In this document: in pieces, positions 32,710-42,787 of the stretch
How the letters are laid out: the number at the start of each line of letters is the position of its first letter
Position numbering within the stretch: position 1 is the stretch's first letter
Source: DATFQI01 sp963816955
GTDB taxonomy: Bacteria; Actinomycetota; Thermoleophilia; Solirubrobacterales; Solirubrobacteraceae
Reading direction: 5' to 3'
Length of the DNA stretch: 64,000 nucleotides
Assembly: GCA_963816955.1 (NCBI GenBank)
Contig: CAWFME010000007.1
Location: 1 to 64,000 of the forward strand
Notes under the pieces: model-generated
Databases searched by the model: none
Told to the model about the DNA's origin: nothing
Seen by the model: only the letters and a program-made list of their open reading frames with translations
Program-made: the position numbers and the translations under genes

Positions 32710-34394
32710 CGGACCTGCACGCGCACGGTCCGGGTGGCGCCCGTCTCGTACGGGAAGCCGGGCGCGCGGCGGATACGCGCGCGGAACACGAACAGGCGCC
32801 CGCGCGAGCCCGCGGAGCGGAACCGGTAGCGGCCCTGGAAGGAGCCGCGGCGGTTCGTCGTCGCGTCCGCGAACGCCTGGAAGCGCCGCGCGCCGCGCAG
32901 CTTGCCCTGGAGGACGATCGGCACTCCGGCGCGGCGGACGCCTCTCAGGCGCCCGCTCAGGCGGACGGAGCGGCCGACGGCCGTCGCGCGCGGACGGACC
33001 CGCAGCGTGGCGGCGGCCCGCGCCTTCAGCGTCAGGTAGCCGTTGGCGGCGAAGCGGGCGTCGTTGGCCCGCGCGCGCCAGGCGAACTGGAGCTGGCGCG
33101 ACGCCTTCGCCCGCACGGTCACGCGGAACGAGCCGTCGGACCGGGTGAGGATGCCGCGGCGGTCGATCGCCCCGGCTCCCTGGCGCAGGTCGCGCGTGAG
33201 CAGGCGAAGCTCGGCGCCGGCGATCGGGTTGCCGTCGGCGTTGATCAGCCGGCCGCGGATGCCCACCTTGCGGTTCTGGCGGACGGTCTGGCGCGGGCGC
33301 TTGGTGTTGGAGAAGCGCAGGATCACGCGCGCGGGCTCCTTGCCGCCGGTGCCGTTCGGGGCGCCGCGGTCGGACGGCGTGATCACGTCGACGGTGTAGG
33401 GCCCGCGGTCGACGACGTTGCCGCCCGCGTCGATGAAGCGGATCACGAGCGTCCGGCGGCCGACCTGCAGCGAGCTTGCGCGGAGCGTCTCGCGGCTCAG
33501 GTCCGGGCACGGCTTGGCGAGCCGGGACGAGCACGTGGCGCCACGGTCCGTGCGCTGCTCGCCCGCCTCGTAGGTGAAGCCCACGTCGTAGTCCTCCGCG
33601 CCGACGACCCGCGGGCCGGCCGGGTCGGTGAGGTCGACGATCTCCACGCGCTCGATGCCCGCGTTGTCGGCCGCGGACACGGTCACCGGGTCCGAGCCGT
33701 CGCGATAGCCGCCTGCGAGCAGGCCGTCCGCCTCGACGGAGGCGCTCGACGGAGGCGTCGGGTCGGAGACCGTGACCTTCGCGCCGTAGAAGACGTTGTA
33801 GATCCGCCCGCCCGGGCCGACCTGGCACGGGGCGGTGTTGCGGCGGTAGCAGCCCACTCGCAGCAGCAGCGTCCGGCCGTCGTTGCGGTAGGCGGTCAGG
33901 GCGGGGAAGCTCGCGCGGGTGACGGTGGCGCGGGCGAGGCGCGTCGGGTTGGCGTACCAGCTGCGCTGCGCGGTGAGCCGGGAGCGGGTGGCGTCCTCGT
34001 AGTCGCCGGCGCCGGCGAAGACGACGTTCCCGAGCTGGTAGAGCGTGAAGAACGGGCGCGTCCCCGACACCGCCGGGTTGCCGTAGTCGAGCTGCCGGCT
34101 CAATGAGAAGTCGGTGATCGCCGTCCCGGCCGGGCTCGTGAACGTCAGGCCGGCGATCGCACCCGCCGCCGAGCGGGTGCCGGCGTCGACCCGGATCCCG
34201 ATCAGCTGGCTCGCTCCCGGGCAGGTCGTGTCGACGACGATCCCGGGGCTCGCGAGCGCCGACCACGAGCGGTTGTCGAAGACGGTGCCCGCCGAGTTGC
34301 AGAAGTGGACGTCGTAGGTGCCGGCTTGGGCGGGCGCGGCGAGCGCGAGCGCGGCGACGGGGGCCGCGGCCGCGGCGAGCAGGCGCCGCCTCAA
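32706..34394 (-). CDS. Secreted repeat-containing protein, paralogue B
   Basis: A 562-residue secreted protein. The N-terminal signal (RRRLLAAAAAPVAALALAAP) is cut before GTYDVHFCNSAG. Segments follow that recur in the neighbouring gene: DGSDPVTVSAADNAG, RVVGAEDYDVGF, TDRGATCSS, PSDRGAPNGTG. A C-terminal beta-rich half contains RLSGRLRG and a tail ending VRVQVR. Cys pairs suggest disulfides. The only in-frame start is TTG 34394, overlapping the previous stop as TTGA, so the two paralogues are coupled. The function is unknown; a cell-surface adhesin or carbohydrate binder is a guess. Confidence 0.72.
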   Translation of the reverse strand: MRRRLLAAAAAPVAALALAAPAQAGTYDVHFCNSAGTVFDNRSWSALASPGIVVDTTCPGASQLIGIRVDAGTRSAAGAIAGLTFTSPAGTAITDFSLSRQLDYGNPAVSGTRPFFTLYQLGNVVFAGAGDYEDATRSRLTAQRSWYANPTRLARATVTRASFPALTAYRNDGRTLLLRVGCYRRNTAPCQVGPGGRIYNVFYGAKVTVSDPTPPSSASVEADGLLAGGYRDGSDPVTVSAADNAGIERVEIVDLTDPAGPRVVGAEDYDVGFTYEAGEQRTDRGATCSSRLAKPCPDLSRETLRASSLQVGRRTLVIRFIDAGGNVVDRGPYTVDVITPSDRGAPNGTGGKEPARVILRFSNTKRPRQTVRQNRKVGIRGRLINADGNPIAGAELRLLTRDLRQGAGAIDRRGILTRSDGSFRVTVRAKASRQLQFAWRARANDARFAANGYLTLKARAAATLRVRPRATAVGRSVRLSGRLRGVRRAGVPIVLQGKLRGARRFQAFADATTNRRGSFQGRYRFRSAGSRGRLFVFRARIRRAPGFPYETGATRTVRVQVR

Positions 34395-36076
34395 CGGACC
34401 CGCACCCTCGCGATCCGCGAGTAGCCGCCCCAGTAGGCGTAGCCGCTGTCGCGCTCGATCTTGATCCGGAACTGGAACGTGCGGCCGCGCGAGGACGGGT
34501 CGCGGAAGACGTAGCTGACGCGGAACCGGCCGTCGCGGCCGATCGTGCCGTCGGCGAAGGTGCGGAAGCGCCCGCGCTTGCCCGGCCGGCCCTGGGCGAC
34601 GATGTCGACGCTGCGCCGCGGGCGCTTGCCGGCGAGCCGGCCCGTGAGCCTCACCCGCTGGCCGACGCGGACGCTGTGGGGACGCGGCCGGATCGTCGCC
34701 GTGGCGCGCGCGAGCAGCGTCACGTAGCCGTTGGCGGCGTAGCGGACGTCGTTGACGTGCGAGGCCCAGGCGAACTGGTACAGCCGCGAGGCGTAGGCGG
34801 TGGCGCGGTAGCGGAACCGGCCCTCGCCGTCCGTCGTCACATAGGAGCGCAGCTTCGCCTCGTCGTCGTCGATGTCGCGCGTGAGCACGGCGACGCGCGC
34901 GTTCGCGATCGGTTGGCCGCCGGCGTTGAGCAGCTGGCCGGCGACGTCGGCCTTGGAGAGGAAGCCGATCGTGCGTCGCGTGCGGCTGTTGCCGCGCGTG
35001 AAGCGGGCGGTGATCGTGGCCGGCTCGGTGGCGTTGGCGCCGTTGAGGGCGCCGCGATCGGACGGGCTCGCGACCTCGGCCTCGTAAGGGCCGCGCTCGA
35101 CGACGTTGCGGCCGGCGTCGTAGGCCCGCACGAGCAGCTTGCGCCGGCCGGCCTGCAGCGAGGTCGGGCGCAGCGTCTCCCCGTAGGAGAGCTGCGGGCA
35201 CGGGGAGGCGAAGCGGAAGCTGCAGCTCGCGCCGCGGTCGGTCTGCACGCCGCCCGCGTCCGTGTCGTAGTCCTCGGCGCCGACGACGGTCGGCGTGCCG
35301 GTGACGTCGACGATCTCGACCCGGCGGATGCCGGAGGGGTCCGAGACCTTCACGCGCACGGGGTCGGAGCCGTCGACCCGGCCGCCGCGCAGCAGGCCGT
35401 CGGCGTCGACGGTGAGGTCGCGCGGCGCGGCGGGATCGTTGACGTCGATCTCCGCGCCGCGGATGTTGTTGGCGATGTGCGCGGCGCCGGTCGAGCTGCA
35501 CGGCGTGCCGCGCTGCGTGCAGCCGATCCGCACGGTCAGGCTGCGGGCGCCTCCCTGATATGAGGCGAGCGCGGGGAAGCTGGCCCGGGACACGGTCACG
35601 ATGCCCGTGTCGGCGTTGCCCTCCGGATAGCCGTACCAGCGCCCCTGGCCGTTGAGCCGGTTGCGCGTGCCGTCGGGGTAGTTGCCCGCGCCCTCGATCG
35701 CGGTCCCGCCGAGCGCGGTGATCACGTGGTAGCGGTGCGTGCCGTCCTGCGTCGGGTTGCGGAAGATGATCCGCTTCGTCAGCCGGAAGTCGGAGATCGA
35801 GGTCCCGGACGGGGTCCGGAACTGCAGCGAGGCCTGGGCCCCGTCGGCGGTGCGGCCACCCGGCGTCTGGTTGAGGCCGATGTTGTCGTCGCCCGCGCAG
35901 TCCTGGTCGGCGGTGATCGAGTTCACGGGAGCGATCAGCTCCCACGAGCGGTTGTCCCAGCTGCGCCCGGCCGCGGTGCACGCGTACACCGTGTAGACGC
36001 CGGCCTGCGCCGGCGCCGCCGCCGCGAGCGCCACCAAGCTCCCGGCCAGCGCCGCGATGCCCCCTGTCCGTCTCAT
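34391..36076 (-). CDS. Secreted repeat-containing protein, paralogue A
   Basis: A 561-residue secreted protein with signal peptide RRTGGIAALAGSLVALAAAA, cut before GVYTVYACTAAG. It aligns end to end by eye with the downstream gene: DNRSWELIAPV against DNRSWSALASP, DGSDPVRVKVSDPSG, TVVGAEDYDTDAG, TDRGASCSF, PSDRGALNGAN, and the same C-terminal Ig-like half ending RIARVRVR. This is a tandem duplication that has diverged. No catalytic motif seen. Arg-rich strands and many Thr/Ser are typical of surface proteins of this organism. Confidence 0.8.
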   Translation of the reverse strand: MRRTGGIAALAGSLVALAAAAPAQAGVYTVYACTAAGRSWDNRSWELIAPVNSITADQDCAGDDNIGLNQTPGGRTADGAQASLQFRTPSGTSISDFRLTKRIIFRNPTQDGTHRYHVITALGGTAIEGAGNYPDGTRNRLNGQGRWYGYPEGNADTGIVTVSRASFPALASYQGGARSLTVRIGCTQRGTPCSSTGAAHIANNIRGAEIDVNDPAAPRDLTVDADGLLRGGRVDGSDPVRVKVSDPSGIRRVEIVDVTGTPTVVGAEDYDTDAGGVQTDRGASCSFRFASPCPQLSYGETLRPTSLQAGRRKLLVRAYDAGRNVVERGPYEAEVASPSDRGALNGANATEPATITARFTRGNSRTRRTIGFLSKADVAGQLLNAGGQPIANARVAVLTRDIDDDEAKLRSYVTTDGEGRFRYRATAYASRLYQFAWASHVNDVRYAANGYVTLLARATATIRPRPHSVRVGQRVRLTGRLAGKRPRRSVDIVAQGRPGKRGRFRTFADGTIGRDGRFRVSYVFRDPSSRGRTFQFRIKIERDSGYAYWGGYSRIARVRVR

Positions 36077-36119
36077 CCGCTCGCTCTATACCCGGGCACT
36101 CCGGGAAGTTGCGCGGTGG

Positions 36120-36866
36120 CTAGACACCGGTTCCGGTGCCCGAGCGGCCCGCTCCGCCGGCGAAGCGGCCGGCGCCCTCGATCGCGGTCCGCAGCACCTC
36201 CCGGCCGAGCTCGGCCTCGCGGGCCAGGCCGGCGGCCTCGAGCAGCGCGCGGCGGTCGGAGAGCATGGTGTCCTGCGGGAACGCCGCGAGCCCCTCGGCC
36301 ATCGCGAGCGCGCGCTTGACGTGCTCGCCGGCGGGGACGACCTCGGTCACGAGGCCGATCGCGTGCGCCTCGGCGGCCTCGATCGTGCGGCCGGTGAGGA
36401 TCAGGTCGAGCGCGCGGCCCTCGCCGACGATCCGCGGCAGCCGCTGGGTGCCGCCGTCGATCAGCGGGACGCCCCAGCGGCGCTCGGCGAACCCGAAGCG
36501 CGCGGCCTCCGTGGCCACGCGCAAGTCGCACCAGAGCGCGAGCTCGAAGCCCCCGGCCAGGCACCAGCCCGAGACGGCGGCGATCGTCGGCTTCGGCGAG
36601 CTCAGGCGGGTGAAGCCGAGCGGGCCGCCCGGCGCGTCCGGGTCGAGCGTCTCGATCGCCTTGAGGTCCGCGCCCGCGCAGAACGCCTGCTCGCCGGCGC
36701 CCGTGAGCACGAGCACGCGGGCAGCGTCGTCGGCGCAGAACGCCTCGAAGCCCTCGAGCAGCGCTGCGGCGGTGGCGCCGTCGACCGCGTTGCGGCGCTC
36801 GGGACGGTCGATCGTGAGCAGCGCCGCGGCCCCGCGGCGCTCGTACCTGATCGACGTGGCTACCAG
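36120..36866 (-). CDS. Enoyl-CoA hydratase/isomerase family protein
   Basis: About 248 residues of the crotonase fold: RYERRGAAALLTIDRPERRN, the oxyanion-hole segments AFCAGADLKAIETL and SGWCLAGGFELALW, and RWGVPLIDGGTQRLPRIVGE. The position that carries the catalytic Glu in true hydratases (GGTQRL region) has Asp-Gly, so the exact reaction is open. No ATG/GTG/TTG precedes the conserved part; the best candidate is CTG at 36866, overlapping the upstream stop, so the start is uncertain. Confidence 0.8.
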   Translation of the reverse strand: MVATSIRYERRGAAALLTIDRPERRNAVDGATAAALLEGFEAFCADDAARVLVLTGAGEQAFCAGADLKAIETLDPDAPGGPLGFTRLSSPKPTIAAVSGWCLAGGFELALWCDLRVATEAARFGFAERRWGVPLIDGGTQRLPRIVGEGRALDLILTGRTIEAAEAHAIGLVTEVVPAGEHVKRALAMAEGLAAFPQDTMLSDRRALLEAAGLAREAELGREVLRTAIEGAGRFAGGAGRSGTGTGV

Positions 36867-37138
36867 CCGCCGCGCTGGTCGGCGCGGGCCCGGCGGGCCT
36901 TCTCGGCGGCCTTGCGGCGGTCCTTCCGCTTGTCCAGCGTGGCCTGGAGCAGGCTCATCGTGAAGATGAACAGCGGGAAGAACGCGATCAGGAAGAAGCC
37001 CGCGTTGGTGATGACCTTGTCGTTCGTCTCGCCCCACAGGCCCTCGCCGCCGTCGTGACCCTCGGAGGCCAGCGCGACCGGGGCGGTCAGGGCGAGCAGG
37101 GACACGGTCAGCAGGGCGGTGTGGAGGCTCCGGCGCAT
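36860..37138 (-). CDS. Small membrane protein with signal peptide
   Basis: A 92-residue protein: signal sequence RSLHTALLTVSLLALTAPVA, a short acidic/Gly loop (SEGHDGGEGLWGET), a membrane helix (AGFFLIAFFPLFIFTMSLL) and a very basic tail (DKRKDRRKAAEKARRARA). The topology is outside N-terminus, basic tail in the cytoplasm. No family recognised. Immediately upstream of the enoyl-CoA hydratase gene, with overlapping ends. Divergent from the ABC-F gene (37168). Confidence 0.65.
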   Translation of the reverse strand: MRRSLHTALLTVSLLALTAPVALASEGHDGGEGLWGETNDKVITNAGFFLIAFFPLFIFTMSLLQATLDKRKDRRKAAEKARRARADQRGGW

Positions 37139-37167
37139 CGCCGCAAAGCTTACCTATCCTCGGGGTC

Positions 37168-39053
<1,886 letters not shown>

Positions 39054-39057
<4 letters not shown>

Positions 39058-39506
39058 ACCGGCAGCGGGCCTGGCGCCTTCACGGTCCGCAGCGCGAAGT
39101 TCGAGCGCACGTCGGCGACGTTGGGCAGCTTGAGGAGCGTCTCGAACATCACCCGCTCGTAGTGGGCGAGGTCGGCGACCGCGACCTCGAGCAGGAAGTC
39201 GGCGGAGCCGGAGACGATGTGCGCGGCGACGATCTCCGGCGTCGCGTTGACCGCCTCGCTGATGGCGGCGGCGCTGCGGTCGGAGTGCCCGTCGACCTTG
39301 AGCTCGACGAACACCGTCATCGGGATCCCGACCTTCTGGCGGTCGAGCACGGCGCGGTAGCCGGCGATCACGCCGTCCTGCTCGAGCGCGCGCAGCCGCC
39401 GCAGGCACGGCGAGGGGGAGAGGTGCAGCCGCTCGGCCAGCGCCGCGTTGGAGATCCGTCCCTCCTCCTGCAGCACGGCAAGCATCTTGCGGTCAGTGGC
39501 GTCCAT
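39054..39506 (-). CDS. Lrp/AsnC-family transcriptional regulator
   Basis: A 150-residue Lrp/AsnC regulator: DNA-binding domain MDATDRKMLAVLQEEGRISN, LHLSPSPCLRRLRALEQDGV (about residues 1-60), then RAM domain (DRQKVGIPMTVFVELKVDGH, SGSADFLLEVAVADLAHYE). It senses amino acids. It is divergent from an APC amino-acid permease (39580), so it probably controls that gene and itself. ATG 39506 is chosen; the upstream ORF extension overlaps the divergent promoter. Confidence 0.92.
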
Positions 39507-39579
39507 GGGGCAGATCATTGCGCACAAGGTCGTTGCAGGGGCTGGAAAGAGCACCAAATGCCCGTCGGTCGGCGAGATC

Positions 39580-40812
39580 ATGTCTCCCATGCTCTCCACC
39601 CGTTCCGCGACCGCGCTCTACGTCGGCGCCGTGCTCGGCCCCGGCGTGCTGATCCTGCCGTCGCTGGCCGCCGAGGCCGCCGGGCCGGCGTCGGTGCTCG
39701 CGTGGGCCGGGCTGCTCGCGCTGTCGGTGCCGCTGGCGATCGCGTTCGCGGTGCTCGGCGTGCGCCACCCGGAGGCGGGCGGGACCGCGGCGTACGCGCG
39801 CGCCGCCTTCGGGCGCCGCGCGGGCGCCGTGACCGGCTGGTGCTTCCTCGCCGGCGTGGTGCTCGGCGCGCCGGCCGTCGCGATGGTCGGCGGCTTCTAC
39901 GTCGCCGAGCTGCTCGGCGCGGGCCGCGAGGCCGCGGTCGTCGCCGGGGCGGGCATGATCGCGGCGGTCGTGGCCGCCAACGCGCGCGGCGTGCACACCA
40001 CCGCGCGGCTGCAGCTCGCGCTCGCCGCGGTGCTCGCCGCGCTGCTGCTCGTCGCGGTCGTCAGCGCGCTGCCGGAGAGCCGCGCGGAGCACTGGACCCC
40101 GTTCGCGCCGCACGGCTGGGGCGCGGTCGGCACGGCCGCGAGCCTGCTGATGCTCTCGTTCATCGGCTGGGAGGCCGTCTCGCACCTCGCGGGCGAGCTG
40201 CGCGACCCGGCGCGCCAGCTCCCGCGCGCGATCTTCGCCGCGCTCGCGATCGTCGTCGTGCTCTACCTCGGGCTCGCGGTCGCCACGATCGGCGTGCTCG
40301 GCACCGCCGGGCGGGTGGGGACGGTTTCCAACGTGCCGCTCGCCGACCTGATGGCCGCCGGCCTCGGCTCGGCCGGCCGCTCCGTCACCGCCGGGCTCGC
40401 CGTGCTCCTGACCATGGGCGCCATGAACGCCTACGTCGCGGCGGCGGTGCAGCTCGCGGGCGCCCTGGCGGACGAGGGCTCGGCGCCGGCCGGCTTGCGG
40501 CGCCCGCGCGTGGCGCTCGGCCTGTTCGCGGCCGTGGGCGCGGCGCTGCTCGTGCCGCTCGGGTTCGACGCCGTGGGGGTCGACGGGCTCGTGCGGGCCT
40601 GCAGTGCGGCCTTCGTGGCGGTCTACGTCGCCGCCACCGCCGCGGGCGTCCGGCTGCTCGACGGCTTGGCTCGGGCGGCCGCCGGGGTCGCGTTCGTGGC
40701 GGTGGCGGTCGTGTTCGCGTTCAGCGGGGTGTATGTGGTGGTCCCGGCGGTGGTCGCGCTCGTCGCGCTTACGGCAACGGCGCTGGGTGGGGGAGCGAGG
40801 GTGCGTTCTGGC
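39580..40812 (+). CDS. APC-family amino acid permease, 3' end running into a foreign remnant
   Basis: An integral membrane protein with about eleven to twelve helices: LYVGAVLGPGVLILPSLAAE near the N-terminus (the GxG region of APC transporters), LMLSFIGWEAVSHLAGELRD and so on. It resembles YjeH-type exporters of methionine/branched-chain residues. The reading frame stays open past the last helix (VYVVVPAVVALVALTATALG, ending about 40785) and runs antisense into a decayed minus-strand gene up to 41109. I therefore take the true end to be near 40812 and the original stop to be lost. It is divergent from an Lrp regulator. Two ATGs (39580, 39589) are possible. Confidence 0.75.
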
Positions 40813-40814
40813 CG

Positions 40815-41505
40815 GTGGGGTGCTGGGGGCGAAGCGGATCAGCAGCTCCTCGCCGGACGCGTGGCGCCCGACGATCTTGTCGAAGATCGCCTTGTTGACC
40901 CCGTCGGCGGGGTCGACGACCCAGCGCATGTGCGCGCCGTGGGCGACGCCCATGCCGGCGGCCTTCATCTCCGCGACGATCGCCTCGTACTTCTCCTGGC
41001 CGAGCGGGGTGCCGTCGGCGTTGCGGATGTCGAAGATGTCGTGGTCGCCGCTGAACGGCGGCGAGCAGCTGGTCGCCGCGCGAGGTCCTCGGGGCGCGCG
41101 CCGAGATAGAGGTCCTCCTGGGAGACCGTCTTGACCTTCAGGTCCTCGATCTTCGGCACGGCGCCCTGCTCGAGCCGGTCCGGGGCGTCGACGTTGGTCG
41201 GGCGGACGTCGATCTCGACGCCGGAAGATGTCCACGATCCGCCGCTCGTCGCCCGCGAACAGCACCTGCGAGCCGAGCAGCTCGACGATCACTCGACGTC
41301 GGCGCGCATGGCCTCCTTGGCCATCTCGTCCGCGACCGGCGTGGCGGCCGGCTCGCGCTGCAGCAGGGAGGCCACGGCCTGGTTGCCGGCGGAGCGCTGG
41401 AGCGCGATCAGCTCGGCGTGCCGCGGCGGCAGCGATCGGCTGGGAGACCGCCTCCGCTTCCCGCGCGTCCGTGTCGCGAGCCGTCCGTGTCCGCCGATCC
41501 GTCAC
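40815..41505 (-). pseudogene. Remnant of an eCIS-cargo-like toxin gene
   Basis: Minus-strand coding traces in shifting frames. From the GTG at 41505: a polar leader, then LIALQRSAGNQAVASLLQR (about 41357-41413), a motif widespread in actinobacterial eCIS-associated cargo proteins. The frame changes, then VELLGSQVLFAGDERRIVDI (about 41229-41290), then a third frame VEIDVRPTNVDAPDRLEQG, KIEDLKVKTVSQEDLYLGA (41108-41215). A fourth frame gives FSGDHDIFDIRNADGTPL, AAGMGVAHGAHMRWVV and IRFAPST (about 40820-41070). At least four frame changes within 700 bases indicate a decayed gene. The C-terminal domain is not assigned; its GDHDIFDI/HGAH features look enzyme- or toxin-like. Confidence 0.5.
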
Positions 41506-41556
41506 CGTCGGCGCGAAATTTGCCGGGCCCTGCCGCCGCCGTCCATTCGGGTGGCT

Positions 41557-42420
41557 CTAGTTGCCGGTGCGCGTCCGGGCAGCCACTGCGGCACCCGGGT
41601 CGTCCGCGAACACGCCGTCGACCCCGAGCGCGAGGAAGCGGTCGAGCTCCTCGTCGCCGCTGAGGCCCGCCGGGAGGAACGCCGGCTCGGGCCGGAACGT
41701 CCACGGGTGCACGAGCAGCCCGGCGGCGTGGGCGTCGACCACGAGCGAGGTCGGCTCGTCCAGCCGGCCGTCCGCATCGCGCGGGATCACCTGGTCCTTG
41801 TGCGGGCCGATCGCGTCCGCGTAGGCGGCGATCGCGGCGAGGTCCGGGGCCGCGCCCGCCGTCAGCCGCACGAGCGGATGGGTGCCGCGCAGCTCGCGCA
41901 GGTTGCCCTCCTCGAAGGACTGGATGAAGACGGGGCCGGCGAAGCCCTCGAGCGCGGCGAGCAGCGGCGGCTCGAGCGCCAGGCCCAGCGCGGCGAAATG
42001 CGCGGGGTGCTTCGTCTCGGGATACACGCCGACGCCGGCCCGGGCGGCGAGCGCGACGACCTCCTCCAGCGTCGGGATCCCGAAGCGCCCGTCGTGGGCG
42101 ACCCCACGCAGCTCGGGCAGCCGCTCGCGCGCCCGCAGCGTGCGCAGCTCGTCGAGCGTGAAGTCCTCGGTGAACCAGCCCTCCAGGCGCTTGCCGCCGA
42201 CGTCCTTGGCCGTCCGGCGGCCGGCGAACTCGGGCCGGGCGGCGACGTCGGTGGTCGCGGAGATCTCGTTGTCGTGGCGCGCGACGAGCCGCCCGTCGCG
42301 CGTGGCGACCACGTCGGGCTCGATGAAGTCGGCGCCGAGGTCGATCGCGAGCTCGTAGGCCGCGAGCGTGTGCTCGGGCCGGTGGGCGGAGGCGCCGCGG
42401 TGGGCGATCACGATCGGCAT
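41557..42420 (-). CDS. Glycerophosphodiester phosphodiesterase
   Basis: A 287-residue GDPD TIM-barrel: VIAHRGASAHRPEHTLAAYE (HRG, E), GADFIEPDVVATRDGRLVARHDNEISATTD (E-x-D, H), GVGVYPETKHPAHFAALG, FIQSFEEGNLRELRG and LVHPWTFRPE. It hydrolyses glycerophosphodiesters to glycerol-3-phosphate, a phosphate-scavenging reaction. No signal peptide is seen. ATG 42420 is preferred over GTG 42432 because the latter would lie inside the PHO-box-like repeats (42427-42470). It is divergent from the pst operon, so it fits a phosphate-starvation regulon. Confidence 0.9.
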   Translation of the reverse strand: MPIVIAHRGASAHRPEHTLAAYELAIDLGADFIEPDVVATRDGRLVARHDNEISATTDVAARPEFAGRRTAKDVGGKRLEGWFTEDFTLDELRTLRARERLPELRGVAHDGRFGIPTLEEVVALAARAGVGVYPETKHPAHFAALGLALEPPLLAALEGFAGPVFIQSFEEGNLRELRGTHPLVRLTAGAAPDLAAIAAYADAIGPHKDQVIPRDADGRLDEPTSLVVDAHAAGLLVHPWTFRPEPAFLPAGLSGDEELDRFLALGVDGVFADDPGAAVAARTRTGN

Positions 42421-42426
42421 CGCGTC

Positions 42427-42470
42427 GTTCACAACATCAGAACAGGCGCTTCACGGGTCCGTAACCGGCT
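42427..42470. promoter_or_regulatory. Candidate PHO box (four 11-bp repeats) at the GDPD start
   Basis: Four units at exact 11-base spacing: GTTCAC (42427), CAGAAC (42438), CTTCAC (42449), CGTAAC (42460), each followed by A, G or C. The first and third are close to the actinobacterial PHO unit GTTCAC. It lies just upstream of the glycerophosphodiesterase ATG and before the remnant regulator and pstS. Confidence 0.55.
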
Positions 42471-42519
42471 GCGGCCGCCGCGGCGGAAGGCTCCGTCGCG
42501 ATGCAGACGGGCACCGCCA

Positions 42520-42729
42520 CCGGCGAGGTCATCAGGGCGGGGAGCTGGAGATCAGGCCCTCGGAGTACCTGGCGCTCGCGGGCGGCCGGGCCCTGACGAT
42601 CTCGCTCAAGCAGCTGGAGCTGCTGGCCGCCTGCCGGGATGGACGTTCATCCACACGCACTTCGGGTTCGGCTACCGGTTCCAGCCCGAGCGTTCACACG
42701 TCTTTCACAACACGGCCACAGGTCGGTAA
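42520..42729 (+). pseudogene. Remnant of a second PhoB-like response regulator
   Basis: GELEIRPSEYLALAGG and ALTISLKQLELLAA (about 42538-42633) match the start of a winged-helix domain. The next stretch, in another frame, is FIHTHFGFGYRFQPERSH (about 42647-42700), the C-terminal end of the same domain. Compare the intact regulator at 47300, which has GELEIRQDQFQAFAAG and YIHTHFGIGYRF. About 45 residues between (the recognition helix and wing) are gone, and the receiver domain is missing. It lies directly upstream of pstS. Confidence 0.65.
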
Positions 42730-42735
42730 CAGGAG
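42692..42735 (+). promoter_or_regulatory. pstS: Candidate PHO box (four 11-bp repeats) upstream of pstS
   Basis: Units at exact 11-base spacing: GTTCAC (42692), TTTCAC (42703), GGCCAC (42714), GGTAAC (42725), each followed by A. This is the direct-repeat layout of PhoP/PhoB operators in actinobacteria. The pstS ATG is at 42788. The element overlaps the end of the decayed regulator gene. Confidence 0.65.
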
Positions 42736-42787
42736 CGGGGCTTGCCCTTGCGAGCCTCGCTCTCGACGAATGAAGAGAGAGGGAACG

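Noticed and set aside
40965..41159. Intact 64-residue minus-strand gene
   Set aside because: It is one frame fragment of the longer decayed gene; after about 30 residues it becomes shadow sequence.
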